Origin: Clostridiales bacterium
Lineage (GTDB): Bacteria; Bacillota; Clostridia; Oscillospirales; Acutalibacteraceae
Length of the DNA stretch: 64,000 nt
Assembly (NCBI GenBank): GCA_024684435.1
Contig: JAIKWV010000013.1
Span: forward strand, 62,001-126,000
Direction of reading: 5' to 3'
Under the pieces are notes generated by a model. It did not search any database, had not been told where the DNA came from, and worked only from the letters and a program-made list of their open reading frames with translations. The first letter of the stretch is position 1, and each line of letters starts with the position of its first letter. The position numbers and the translations under genes were made by a program. Positions 16,287-25,350 of this stretch are shown here, piece after piece.

Positions 16287-17953
16287 TATTGTTCCTGATC
16301 GTTATTGTTTTTCTCTGCTTCAGCCAATTTTTGTTTTATCATCCACTTGTTTTCATACATGAGCTTGTCTGCGCGGCGAACCACATCGCTGACCGAGGTA
16401 TCCTCATCGGGATCGAACACAGCCATACCTCTGGCAACGTCCACCTGCTCCCAGCTGACATTTGACGTTTTACGTTTTCCCGCACAGGTCTCGTCAAAGA
16501 TGCGCAGCAGCTCATCACTGTTGACAAAATCCCTGTCCAGAAGTATCGCGGCAAATTCGTCTCCGCCTATTCTGAACACCGGGCTGTGACTGAACACCTC
16601 GCAGATAACGGTGGCGGCCTCTTTGAGATAAATGTCGCCCTTGTCGTGTCCGTTCTGATCGTTGACCTTTTTAAGGTCGTTGCAGTCAAAGATACATACG
16701 GCAAATTCAGGCGTTCCTCCCGATCCATTGAGCTTTGCCTCTATGTTCTTTACGTTTATGTCAAACGCGCCCTTGTTGTGAAGGGATGTAAGCGCGTCGG
16801 CATAAGCTAAATCGTTAAGATCGCTTATGTATATCTTCAGGTGAGATATAAGCTTTTTGAAGGTCCTTGTAAGTATGCCCACCTCATCGTCGCCGTTATA
16901 TTCCAGGTCACATTCATATTCGCCGGCATCCACCTGCTCCGCCACCTCGGTAAGATTCCGAAGGGGCTTTGTGATCTGTCCTGTAAAGTGCATAATAAGA
17001 ATTATAAAAATAGCCAGCAACACGGCGGAAACGATCACTATTTCAATGCTCCATTTAAGCCATGTGGCGTTTATCTCGCTTACGGGGACCGTAACGTTTA
17101 TGCGCATTCCGTTGCTCAATGGCAGACATGCCGCCCGCTTATCCACGCCTTCATAGTTGTAATGAACGAACTTTTCATTGCCGATCAAACCCTCGGGCAC
17201 CTTCGGTTGGGTCTCCATGGTAGTCACATCAATGTGGGGATGATAAATGATATTGCCTTCCTCATCGTTGATAAACGCATAACCGCTGTCATAAAGGCTG
17301 ATACTGTCTACCTGCTCTTTTATGGTAGAATAGTCTATCTCGATACCGATGACTCCCACAAAGCTTCCTTCAAAGTATACCGGCACATTGTATGAAATAA
17401 CACGAACATCCAGATTGTCTGTTATATAGGGCGGGAGCCATATGGGATTTCCGGTAAACTTCGGCACGGTGAACCAGACAAGAGAGCCTGTGTCCTCTGT
17501 GTCATAAAGGGTTATATCCGTGACCTCATGCTCCTTAAAGCCCTCACCGTCAAGGTTTACATACCAAAAGCCCTTTGCATTGGTCGAAACCGCAGGATCT
17601 ATGCGGTAATAGTAGGTCAGAACGCCGTATGTCTTATATGTCAGCTTTTCAAAAATACCGCTGACCCTGTCAATGTGCGCCTGAAGGCGTACATCATCCA
17701 GCCCGTCCAGATCGGATTCCACATAAGCGGAAACCATTTCAACAGACTGCTCCACGCTTTCAAAGTAATGGTTAAGATTTTTCTCGCCGGATTCGCACAG
17801 AAGTGAAAGAAGCTGATTGGCGCTGCTGTTGGCAACGTTTCTTATAACAAACACGCCGGAAACGGCGGTAATAATAACAGCTATCAGAATAGCGCATACC
17901 GTCATAAGCATTATTTTCGTCTTTATGGAACGGATCCTGAACTCTTTTTTCAT
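16286..17953 (-). CDS. Membrane diguanylate cyclase: dCache sensor, HAMP, GGDEF
   Basis: 555 residues. Transmembrane helix at about 13-35, an extracellular double-Cache sensor to about 295 (with YAFINDEEGNIIYHP and a VWFTVPKFTGNPIWLPPY segment), a second helix near 300-322, HAMP to about 376, then GGDEF. The active site reads FRIGGDEFAAILLD and is intact; NDLKKVNDQNGHDKGD is the usual substrate region. The RxxD inhibitory site that normally ends five residues before the motif is absent (Phe-Ser-His-Ser instead), so product inhibition through that site is unlikely. It should make cyclic di-GMP from GTP in response to an external ligand. GGGGGT precedes the ATG. No EAL domain or c-di-GMP effector is in the window. 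Confidence 0.88.
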   Translation of the reverse strand: MKKEFRIRSIKTKIMLMTVCAILIAVIITAVSGVFVIRNVANSSANQLLSLLCESGEKNLNHYFESVEQSVEMVSAYVESDLDGLDDVRLQAHIDRVSGIFEKLTYKTYGVLTYYYRIDPAVSTNAKGFWYVNLDGEGFKEHEVTDITLYDTEDTGSLVWFTVPKFTGNPIWLPPYITDNLDVRVISYNVPVYFEGSFVGVIGIEIDYSTIKEQVDSISLYDSGYAFINDEEGNIIYHPHIDVTTMETQPKVPEGLIGNEKFVHYNYEGVDKRAACLPLSNGMRINVTVPVSEINATWLKWSIEIVIVSAVLLAIFIILIMHFTGQITKPLRNLTEVAEQVDAGEYECDLEYNGDDEVGILTRTFKKLISHLKIYISDLNDLAYADALTSLHNKGAFDINVKNIEAKLNGSGGTPEFAVCIFDCNDLKKVNDQNGHDKGDIYLKEAATVICEVFSHSPVFRIGGDEFAAILLDRDFVNSDELLRIFDETCAGKRKTSNVSWEQVDVARGMAVFDPDEDTSVSDVVRRADKLMYENKWMIKQKLAEAEKNNNDQEQ

Positions 17954-18086
17954 AATGCTTATACCCCCTTCTCAAAGCTAAATAAAAAGTAATTAAGATT
18001 ATATCACGAATATGTAGTATAATATATTAATATAAAAATCAATATAATTCGATCAAATTTACACTTTTTTTACAATATAAGCCATA

Positions 18087-18115
18087 TTGACTAATCGGAT
18101 GATTGGTGATACAAT
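18087..18115 (+). promoter_or_regulatory. Predicted promoter of the GNAT gene
   Basis: TTGACT (18087-18092), 17-base spacer, TACAAT (18110-18115), 28 bases before the ATG at 18144. Confidence 0.65.
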
Positions 18116-18143
18116 TTTGTAAATCATAAAACCAGAGGTACTT

Positions 18144-18590
18144 ATGTCGAACTATATCATAAAGGAAACTCAAGATTTCTTCGCCCTCTCCACACTTTTC
18201 AGTGAAAGCGGCATGGGAGTCAGGATCGAAGATCGGATGCCCGAAAGGATCCTTAAGATGTGGCGCATGGAAGATCCCCAAACCGGTGAGCTCATGGCGG
18301 CGTCCACGCTGGAAATACGGGACGGCTTTTATTCGCTGGGCGATATTGCCGTAAGGCGGGATCTGCAGCGGAACGGTTACGGAAAGGTCATGCAGAACGT
18401 GGTGTTCGATGCGGCAAGAGACATGGGGATATCGGAGTTGTGGGCATGTGCAAAGGAACCCGAGTACTATCTCAGATGCGGCTGGGAGGCTGTGGATTGG
18501 GAGTCCTCACCGAAAATAGCGGTCTATTGCCGCTGCTGCGAAAAGCGCGGTACTCTATGTCACCCTAAGATAATGAAATATAAGTTATGA
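18144..18590 (+). CDS. GNAT family N-acetyltransferase
   Basis: Acetyl-CoA dependent acetyltransferase of 148 residues. The cofactor loop is visible as VRRDLQRNGYGKVMQNVVFDAA (R-x-x-x-R/N-x-G-x-G), preceded by the beta-4 strand YSLGDIAV and followed by ELWACAKEPEYYLRCGWEAVDWE, the usual end of the domain. Substrate unknown. The C-terminus carries a small CRCC-type Cys cluster (YCRCCEKRGTLCH), not part of the standard fold and possibly metal-binding. It has its own promoter and terminator. Confidence 0.8.
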   Translation: MSNYIIKETQDFFALSTLFSESGMGVRIEDRMPERILKMWRMEDPQTGELMAASTLEIRDGFYSLGDIAVRRDLQRNGYGKVMQNVVFDAARDMGISELWACAKEPEYYLRCGWEAVDWESSPKIAVYCRCCEKRGTLCHPKIMKYKL

Positions 18591-18595
18591 TGACA

Positions 18596-18650
18596 AAAGG
18601 AGCCGTCGCAGAATGACAAAGGTCATGAGCGACAGCTCCTTATTTTTTTC
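18596..18650. terminator. Long-stem terminator between convergent genes
   Basis: AAAGGAGC-GTCGC pairs with GCGAC-GCTCCTT around a loop with an inner ATGAC/GTCAT stem, followed by ATTTTTTTC. It serves the GNAT gene and perhaps the convergent peptidase-like gene. Confidence 0.8.
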
Positions 18651-18656
18651 AATTTA

Positions 18657-20084
18657 TTATATTCTCAGCAATGAATACCGCTCACAGTGACCGATAGCTT
18701 CGGCAGGCATATCATCGATCATTGTCAGACAGTTCATAAACGTCTGTATCTGTTCGAGCATCAACGTTTCGTCGAATTTATCCATCTCGTTTGTCTCGCT
18801 TATCACACACAGGCTGTCCGGCGCGGTCACAAGAGCGATCTCCGGGATATGCTCGTTAAACAGCGGCTGACCCTCGCCGAAATGCAGGAAGTTGTGACCC
18901 CTAAGCGTCAGGGTCCGTACCCTTGTACGGTCTTGCAGCGCAGAAAAATAAATGTCGTCCATCATGGAGTTTCCGGTATAGACCAGTTCAAGGGCAATGT
19001 CGCCGGTAGGCGCGTATCCTTTCCCCTCCGGCTGCCAGTCAAGGCAGCCCAGATGCTCAATGGACAGCCCCGCCACCGCTTTGAGATGACCGCGTTTTCC
19101 GTTCCAAAGGCTCTGATGATCCGCAAGCCAGCGGGACGTGGCCTGTACGCCGCCGCCTCCCGGAGAGCGAAAGTCCGGCAGGCGGAAATGACCCGTCACG
19201 AACAAAAAGATGTGTTTGCGGCGCAGCGGCTTATCCTTAAGTGCGCGTATGAGCGCAAGCAAAGCTATGGGACCGTTTTCTTCGATGCAGTTCGTACCGT
19301 CTGTGTGGGTATTGACGATCACCGATTCGCCGCTTTCGCTGCCGTCAAGAATGCAGTACAGGCTTTCGATCTCGCAGTTTTTCTCCCATTCGGCTTCAAG
19401 GGTAAATGTGGCGTGCCTGTGGTTTTCCGCCGCTTCAATTATCGTATTTCCTGCGGTCTCGTTGACCCAGAGAGCAGGTATGCCCTGATAATCCATGATG
19501 AACGGCAGATACTGACCCTCCGCCAATGCGTCAGGGAACCCCTGCCAAATACAGATCACAGCCTTTACGCCCACGTTCTTTGCAGCCGCCAGGAACGGGA
19601 AATTGACAAAGGACGTTGCCACAGGACCGCTGTAATTTTCCGGCAGGTGCAGACCCTCGGGAAGCGAGCGGCGTTCGTCAAAGGCAAGTTTTGAGGGAAG
19701 CACGTTCAAATTGTTGACGCGCACCACAGCTATCTTGCCCCTTGCCTTGAAATAGGTCACACGCTGACTTTCCAACAGCACCAGCTCACCGGTAACTCCG
19801 TCCGGGGGAGTTTCCCCGGAATACGGAAAAACGGATGAGACCGGAATGTCGATAGTCCTATCCACGTCGTGGAGCACTATCGAAGCCTTTTTTGCTTCCC
19901 ATCGGTTGAAAAAGCAGGGATCGGAATAGACCTTAAGTCCCATATCCTGAAGCTGTCCGCGGATATATTCCACAAACTGTTTGTGCGCGGCAGAGCCGGT
20001 CAGGCGCACGCCGAAACGGTTCATTCTCTCCACTTCCTGCCGCAGCATTTCAGCGGAGATATGATCCTGCACATTATATTTCAT
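18657..20084 (-). CDS. M28-type peptidase-like protein with atypical active site
   Basis: 475 residues, no signal peptide. Order: N-terminal lid helix (SAEMLRQEVERMNRFGVRLTGSAAHKQFVEYI), a PA-like insert (about 70-215, with KIAVVRVNNLN), then a zinc-aminopeptidase-like core from about 240. The core keeps an HxD pair (VNTHTDG), but the bridging-Asp region reads CIEENGP and the usual catalytic Glu-Glu is replaced (FLFVTGHFRLP). The third ligand position reads SIEHLG instead of an Asp, and a late His is present (NEHIPEI). So this is a variant subgroup or an inactive homologue. ATG 20084 has AAGGAG 8 bases upstream. Last gene of the cluster after the ABC exporter, 12 bases from its permease gene. 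Confidence 0.68.
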   Translation of the reverse strand: MKYNVQDHISAEMLRQEVERMNRFGVRLTGSAAHKQFVEYIRGQLQDMGLKVYSDPCFFNRWEAKKASIVLHDVDRTIDIPVSSVFPYSGETPPDGVTGELVLLESQRVTYFKARGKIAVVRVNNLNVLPSKLAFDERRSLPEGLHLPENYSGPVATSFVNFPFLAAAKNVGVKAVICIWQGFPDALAEGQYLPFIMDYQGIPALWVNETAGNTIIEAAENHRHATFTLEAEWEKNCEIESLYCILDGSESGESVIVNTHTDGTNCIEENGPIALLALIRALKDKPLRRKHIFLFVTGHFRLPDFRSPGGGGVQATSRWLADHQSLWNGKRGHLKAVAGLSIEHLGCLDWQPEGKGYAPTGDIALELVYTGNSMMDDIYFSALQDRTRVRTLTLRGHNFLHFGEGQPLFNEHIPEIALVTAPDSLCVISETNEMDKFDETLMLEQIQTFMNCLTMIDDMPAEAIGHCERYSLLRI

Positions 20085-20096
20085 CGGGTACACTCC

Positions 20097-21671
20097 TTAT
20101 CTGCCGTTAAGTTCCGAGTACTGCAAAACGTTTCTGCACAGGAACAGAGCAAGCACCGATACAGGAATGTTCATGATCGCCAGGGAACCTATTGTTGTTA
20201 TATATTCGTCTATGACGGTAACGCCCAGATTTGAAAGCAGTATTGACAGCGCTATGCCGGGCACGGACATTATAACAAGTATCACAAAATAGAAAAGTAT
20301 CAGCAGAGCCCTGGTCTGAATAATACCCAATACTCTCTCTGCCACCACGTTTCCCACCGTGAAAAGGATGCTGAAGGTTATACGCGCGACAATGCAGATC
20401 ACCGTCTCTGCCGTGGTCAGTCCAAGAATGAACTTGACCGGCACAAACAGCAGTATCGCCTGAACGCACCAGCCGCTCAGGCCCTCTCTGAGGCACTGTA
20501 TGAGCTTATTCAGCGGAGGCTCCGGGACCATATATATATACGGCTTTGAAAGCTCCTTGTTGAATCTGCCCAGAGCAGATGAAAAGAGCTGCATATATAC
20601 GGAAAATATAAACACAGCCGTTACGCCGTGTTCTCTCATGAACACCGAGAAAACAATGGAGACCAGCACAAATATCAGCGAAGGCATATCCAGTATCAGG
20701 ATTTTTGAGCGTCGGTTTTCAATAAGGTGCTTATAATAAAAAGCGTTGGCTCCCTCGCCCTTTCCGATACCTGTTTTCCCCACCTTGACGTTGCGGGGCG
20801 CGGCGTCGGTTATTATGCCTTCCTTTTTGGCGGTTATTGCGGACTGGGAAATCTCCGCGGTCTTGAGCACGTCCTCGTAATAATCACGCTTTGACAGCGA
20901 TATGATAAGAACGATAGCCGCAAGATAAACCACGGATATCACCGCGCCGAAAATAAGCGCCTTTATTTCTCCTGAAAGTATGCCTCCCACAGCCGCGGCC
21001 ATCCAGCCGCTGACGGGGAAAGCTCTCATTGCATAGGAATTTGCCGTTTTAACAGCGGCGGAAAGATGATCCTCACTGCTGAAAACGTTTATCAGAAGTC
21101 CCGCGGCAAAGCCCGCAACGATAAGATAAAAGACCACCTTTGCGATCTGCCTGTGCTTTTCATTGCCGCTGGTAAAAGAATAGATGGTCATTGCGGTGAG
21201 CTGTCCCAGAAAAATCGTCAGGGAATACCCGATAAATATTGCTATCAGAGCGCCGAAGGTCACGCCGTAAATATCGTGCATCCAGGAATATTGGAACAGC
21301 AGAAAGATACCTATAAGCATGGATGAAGTCATCTGACGGAACAGCCCGTAAAACAGCACTCTCTGCTGTCTTATGGGGGCGGGGAACATAAGGTTTACGT
21401 CCTGCATACCGAAGAAAGTTCCCCCGTTGCCGAAGCCGTTCTGCGCTGTGGTGACAAAGATCACCGAAAAAAGCACAAGGGCTCCCGCGCTGAGTTCACT
21501 GATGTCTCTGACACTTTTGCCCGGAGCGTCCGACGCCTTCCCGCCAAAGATGGTAATACCCAGCAATCCCACAAAAATCAGGGCATAGATAAGCCTTGAG
21601 GGATGCTTGAAAAGGGATCTGATCTCATTTTTTAACCTTGTAAGCAAGAGGTAGGATAAAGCGCCTTTCAT
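20097..21671 (-). CDS. ABC exporter permease (putative ABC exporter family)
   Basis: Polytopic membrane protein of 524 residues with about twelve hydrophobic segments. The N-terminal pattern (YLLLTRLKNEIRSLFKHPSRLIYAL, NGGTFFGMQDVNLMFPAPI, then RQQRVLFYGLFRQM) matches the family described as putative ABC exporter, which usually pairs with a single ATPase. The gene overlaps the ATPase gene upstream by 4 bases, confirming the pair. Substrate unknown; such exporters are often near peptide or lipid resistance genes. Here they sit between an SDR and an M28-like protein. Confidence 0.8.
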   Translation of the reverse strand: MKGALSYLLLTRLKNEIRSLFKHPSRLIYALIFVGLLGITIFGGKASDAPGKSVRDISELSAGALVLFSVIFVTTAQNGFGNGGTFFGMQDVNLMFPAPIRQQRVLFYGLFRQMTSSMLIGIFLLFQYSWMHDIYGVTFGALIAIFIGYSLTIFLGQLTAMTIYSFTSGNEKHRQIAKVVFYLIVAGFAAGLLINVFSSEDHLSAAVKTANSYAMRAFPVSGWMAAAVGGILSGEIKALIFGAVISVVYLAAIVLIISLSKRDYYEDVLKTAEISQSAITAKKEGIITDAAPRNVKVGKTGIGKGEGANAFYYKHLIENRRSKILILDMPSLIFVLVSIVFSVFMREHGVTAVFIFSVYMQLFSSALGRFNKELSKPYIYMVPEPPLNKLIQCLREGLSGWCVQAILLFVPVKFILGLTTAETVICIVARITFSILFTVGNVVAERVLGIIQTRALLILFYFVILVIMSVPGIALSILLSNLGVTVIDEYITTIGSLAIMNIPVSVLALFLCRNVLQYSELNGR

Positions 21672-22369
21672 TCAGACCCCTGCCCTTCGGTTATTTTGAA
21701 GAACATCTCCTCAAGGGATTCCCCTTCATCCTCCGGATTGTTGACCTTGGTGGCGGCTATTTTGCCGTTGACCATGATATGGGCAACATCCCAGTAGTTT
21801 TCCACGCTGTCTATCATATGGGTACTGATAAGCAGGGACGCGCCCTCCTCCTTGAGCTCAACGAAAACTTCTTTGAGCTCCTTTATGGCGTGGGGATCAA
21901 GACCCACAAGGGGCTCGTCGAATATTATGATATGAGGACGGTGGACAAGGGCGCAGCAGATCGAAAGCTTTTGCTGCATTCCCTTTGAAAGCTCCTTGCC
22001 AAGCTTGTCCTTTTTGTCCCACAATTCAAATCTTTTCAGCAGCGTTTCACCGTAGCCGTCATCATCCATACGGTAGGCGCGGCGGATAAATTCCAGATGC
22101 TCCCCCACTGTGAGCAGATCGTAAACCGCGGGCATTTCCGGAACATAGCCTAAAATGCGCTTTGCCTCAAGGCTTTTGTTTGCAAAGCCGTCAACCGTTA
22201 TCTCGCCCTCAAAGCGAAGCAGTCCGGCGATGCTTTTTATGATCGTCGATTTGCCGGCGCCGTTGGGACCCAGCAGAATGGCGATCTGCCCGTCATTCAC
22301 GGAAAAGCTCAGATCGTCATTTGCTAAAAGCTTGCCGTATTTTTTGCTGACATTGCTTACCGAAAGCAT
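21668..22369 (-). CDS. ABC transporter ATP-binding protein
   Basis: 233-residue ATPase. Walker A GPNGAGKST, Q-loop near GYVPEMPA, signature ELSKGMQQKLSICC, Walker B HIIIFDEPLVGLD and switch His in STHM. The ELSKGMQQK form is typical of bacitracin/natA-like drug and lipid exporters. It lies 3 bases after the SDR gene and overlaps the permease gene by 4, so it is co-transcribed and translationally coupled. Confidence 0.88.
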   Translation of the reverse strand: MLSVSNVSKKYGKLLANDDLSFSVNDGQIAILLGPNGAGKSTIIKSIAGLLRFEGEITVDGFANKSLEAKRILGYVPEMPAVYDLLTVGEHLEFIRRAYRMDDDGYGETLLKRFELWDKKDKLGKELSKGMQQKLSICCALVHRPHIIIFDEPLVGLDPHAIKELKEVFVELKEEGASLLISTHMIDSVENYWDVAHIMVNGKIAATKVNNPEDEGESLEEMFFKITEGQGSE

Positions 22370-22372
22370 ATA

Positions 22373-23224
22373 TTACACCCCCGAATACGCGGAGAAGCCG
22401 CCGTCAACGGGAAGGATAACTCCGGTAACGAACGCCGAATATTCCTCGTCGCAGAGGAAATAGAGGGCGCCGGTAAGGTCGTCGGTGGTGCCGAAACGGC
22501 CAAGCGGGGTATGTGTAAGTATTTTGTTTGAACGGGCGGTAAGACTGCCGTCCGGATTGTAAAGCAGGTTCTTGTTCTGAATGGTTGAGAAGAAGCCGGG
22601 AGCTATTGCGTTTACACGGATACCCACATCGGCAAAATGAACAGCCATCCACTGTGTGAAGTTGGATATGCCCGCCTTAGCCGCCGAATATGCCGGGATA
22701 CGGGTAAGAGGACGGTAAGCGTTCATGGATGAAATGTTGATGATCGAAACGTTCTCGCGGCCAACCATATCAACGGCAAATGCCTGTGTGGTGATAAGTG
22801 TACCGAGGAAATTAAGATTGAAAACAAATTCGATGCCGCCTGCGTCAAGGTCAAAGAAGGTTTTTATGCCCTCCGCCTTTTCCGTAAGGTCGGACATTTC
22901 AAAGGTATCCTTGCTGGTGGTACCCTTGGGGTTGTTTCCGCCTGCGCCGTTTATAAGGATATCGCAAACGCCCAGCTCCTTGTTGACCTTTTCTCTGGCG
23001 GCGTCCATGCTCGCCTTGTCAAGCACATTGCAGCCTACGGCTATAGCCGTGCCGCCATCTGCTCTGATCTCATCAACAACTGCCTGCGCAGCCTCTTCAC
23101 GAAGATCAAGGACAGCTACCTTGACTCCCGATTTTGCAAGATCCTTTGCGAATCCGCTGCAAAGAACTCCGCCGCCGCCTGTGATAACCGCAACTCTGCC
23201 CTCTAAATTCTTGTGTTTGATCAT
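22373..23224 (-). CDS. Short-chain dehydrogenase, D-mannonate oxidoreductase-like
   Basis: NAD(P)-dependent SDR of 283 residues. Cofactor loop ITGGGGVLCSG, NAG-type INGAGGNNPKG, catalytic Ser in NISSMNAY and YSAAKAG (YxxxK). The long insert after the NNPKG segment and the ending VTGVILPVDGGFSAYSGV match the UxuB/YjmF-type fructuronate reductase group and related sugar-acid dehydrogenases. Substrate is inferred only. It follows the isomerase/dehydrogenase fusion gene after 95 bases; together they look like a small sugar or uronate catabolic pathway. Confidence 0.82.
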   Translation of the reverse strand: MIKHKNLEGRVAVITGGGGVLCSGFAKDLAKSGVKVAVLDLREEAAQAVVDEIRADGGTAIAVGCNVLDKASMDAAREKVNKELGVCDILINGAGGNNPKGTTSKDTFEMSDLTEKAEGIKTFFDLDAGGIEFVFNLNFLGTLITTQAFAVDMVGRENVSIINISSMNAYRPLTRIPAYSAAKAGISNFTQWMAVHFADVGIRVNAIAPGFFSTIQNKNLLYNPDGSLTARSNKILTHTPLGRFGTTDDLTGALYFLCDEEYSAFVTGVILPVDGGFSAYSGV

Positions 23225-23267
23225 GATGATTACTCCTATCCTTTTATAGATTATTTATTATTTAAAG

Positions 23268-23311
23268 AATCGGCTGGATCAAAAGTGGTTCAGCACATCT
23301 GATACAGCCGA
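23268..23311 (-). other. Inverted repeat between the fusion gene and the SDR gene
   Basis: A 7-bp stem around CGGCTG/CAGCCG with a 28-base loop lies between the two genes, with ATTCTTTAAAT following on the minus strand. It could be a weak terminator or a processing site that sets the ratio of the two products. Confidence 0.35.
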
Positions 23312-23319
23312 ATTTATTA

Positions 23320-25350
23320 TTATTTTGCGAAGCTGTTGTCCATGTCAGACGCAACGCCCTCGTTTACGTTTGTTTTGATCTTTGATGTGGCAACTCTCTT
23401 CTGAAGCTCCTCGTAGAACAGGTCGTCGTCAAAGGGAAGCTCAATATCCTTGCCGAGCCATGAGGAAAGGTGCGCCGCATTGGAAATAGTAAGACCGTTT
23501 ATGCCCTCTGTGCCGTCTGCGTACATAGGCTCACCACGAAGAACGTGCGCGGCAAAGGCGTTGATAATGCCCACGTGCTGTTCGCCGCTGCCCTCGGGAA
23601 GCGGGATCTCAATGCGCTCACAGTCGGGCTTGGTGAAGCCTGATGTGGCGGTCTTGATGTGCTCTGAGGTGGAGCAGGCAAGTTTATCCAATATGAGCTT
23701 GCCCTCGCAGTATACCAGCTTGCCCTTGTCCATGGTGATCTCAAGTCTGTTTGTGCCGGGAGCGTCGCCGGTGGAGGTGATGAACACGCCTGTAGCGCCG
23801 TTGGGATATTCGGCGTAGATGGTCACATCGTCCTCAACCTCTATGTCGTGCCATTTGCCGATATGGCAGGTCGCTCTGATCTTTGAAGGCATACCGCAGA
23901 TCCACTGCCAAAGATCAAGATTGTGGGGGCACTGGTTAAGAAGGACTCCGCCGCCTTCGCCTGCCCATGTGGCGCGCCATCCGCCGGAATTGTAGTAGTA
24001 CTGGGTGCGGTACCAGTCAGTGATGATCCAGTTTACACGCTTGATCTCGCCGTACTCACCGCTCTTTACGATCTCGCGCATCTTCTGATAAGCGGGGTTG
24101 GTGCGCTGATTGAACATCATGGTGAACACCTTGTCGCTCTTTTCGGCAACGGCGTTCATCTCCTTGACCTGCTTGGTGTAAACACCGGCGGGCTTTTCGG
24201 ATATTACATTGAGTCCCTTGTTAAGAGCCTCGATTGAAAGGGGCGGATGGAAATAGTGGGGAGTTGCGATAAGAACGCTGTCGCAAAGTCCGCTGTCAAA
24301 GAGCTCTGTCGCCGTGTTGAATACCGCCACGCCGGGGAGATCCTTCTTCGCAGCCTCAAGACGCTCGGGCTTGATATCCGCGATCGCTGTTATAACGACT
24401 TCCTTGAAGCGACCCTTAAGGAAATTATTCATGTGACCGGAACCCATATTACCGTAACCGACAATACCCAGCTTGATGGGTGTGACCTGAGCAAGTACTT
24501 CTTTTATAGCGTCGCAGGCGGCCTTGAAGCTCTCTTTTGAGCTGGAATAATGGAACGCCTTGCTGTCTGAAAGTTTATTGATCGTATCGTTGCTTGCCTC
24601 AAGAGCCTCAAGACCTTCAAACACCTTGAGATGGGGTTCAAGGGTCAGGAAGTAGGGAACCTGATGCTGAGCCGCAAGCTTTAGAAGCTCAACGAAATTG
24701 GCGTCGCCCTTGCCGGCGGGGGTTATCTGCTTGTCCGCATGGCGGGCGTCCTTAACGTGGAAGTATGTAATGCGGTCTTCAAGCAGACCGTAAGCGGGAA
24801 GCACCTCAACGCCGCACTCGATGAAGTTTGCGGGGTCGAAGATACAGCCGATGTCCTCGCCGATGGCGTCTATAACTTCACGGCAGCGCTGGGGAACGTC
24901 GCCGTAAATATTCTTCTCATTCTCGTGACAGCAGGTAATGCCCTGAGACTTGGCGTATCTTGCCATTTCGCCCACGCGGCGGATGACCTCGTCCTTGTAC
25001 TCGTTGTAGTCCTCACCGTTTCTGAAATAAAAGCTGAATATACGGATGTAGTCGGTCTCCAGGATCTTTGCCACCTCAACGGTGTTCTTGAACGCCTCGA
25101 AATGAGGAGCAAAATCATCGGTGATCTCAATCTTGCCGTAGGGGGAACCTATGGATGAGACCTTGATGCCGTTGGTGTCAAGTAATGTTTTGAGCGACTT
25201 TGCCTCTTCGACGGTAAAGTCCGCAATGTTCTTGCCGTTGATGCCTCTGAGTTCGATGTGATCTATTCCGTTTTCCTTCAACGCAACGATCTGTTCGTTA
25301 ATATCCTTGGAGGCTTCATCTGCAAAGGCCGAAAGAGTAAACTTTGCCAT
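23320..25350 (-). CDS. Fused sugar isomerase/epimerase (TIM barrel) and Gfo/Idh/MocA dehydrogenase
   Basis: 676 residues, two enzymes that are normally separate. Residues 1-275 are a xylose-isomerase-like TIM barrel with the metal set in order: CHENEKNIYGD (Glu), IFDPANF (Asp), YFHVKDA (His) and TLEPHL (Glu). From about 288 a Rossmann NAD(P) domain starts, IKLGIVGYGNMGSGHM, with SEKPAGVYT as the catalytic EKP and a C-terminal alpha/beta domain to about 655. This suggests an isomerase acting in series with a dehydrogenase on one sugar or inositol-like compound. The ribosome binding site is poor and overlaps a 14-bp palindrome directly before the ATG. First gene of the cluster to 18.6 kb. Confidence 0.85.
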   Translation of the reverse strand: MAKFTLSAFADEASKDINEQIVALKENGIDHIELRGINGKNIADFTVEEAKSLKTLLDTNGIKVSSIGSPYGKIEITDDFAPHFEAFKNTVEVAKILETDYIRIFSFYFRNGEDYNEYKDEVIRRVGEMARYAKSQGITCCHENEKNIYGDVPQRCREVIDAIGEDIGCIFDPANFIECGVEVLPAYGLLEDRITYFHVKDARHADKQITPAGKGDANFVELLKLAAQHQVPYFLTLEPHLKVFEGLEALEASNDTINKLSDSKAFHYSSSKESFKAACDAIKEVLAQVTPIKLGIVGYGNMGSGHMNNFLKGRFKEVVITAIADIKPERLEAAKKDLPGVAVFNTATELFDSGLCDSVLIATPHYFHPPLSIEALNKGLNVISEKPAGVYTKQVKEMNAVAEKSDKVFTMMFNQRTNPAYQKMREIVKSGEYGEIKRVNWIITDWYRTQYYYNSGGWRATWAGEGGGVLLNQCPHNLDLWQWICGMPSKIRATCHIGKWHDIEVEDDVTIYAEYPNGATGVFITSTGDAPGTNRLEITMDKGKLVYCEGKLILDKLACSTSEHIKTATSGFTKPDCERIEIPLPEGSGEQHVGIINAFAAHVLRGEPMYADGTEGINGLTISNAAHLSSWLGKDIELPFDDDLFYEELQKRVATSKIKTNVNEGVASDMDNSFAK

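Noticed and set aside
18687-19694. 335-codon plus-strand frame opposite the M28-like gene
   Set aside because: Antisense shadow with His/Arg-rich composition and no start signals; the minus-strand frame has operon spacing and a good ribosome binding site.
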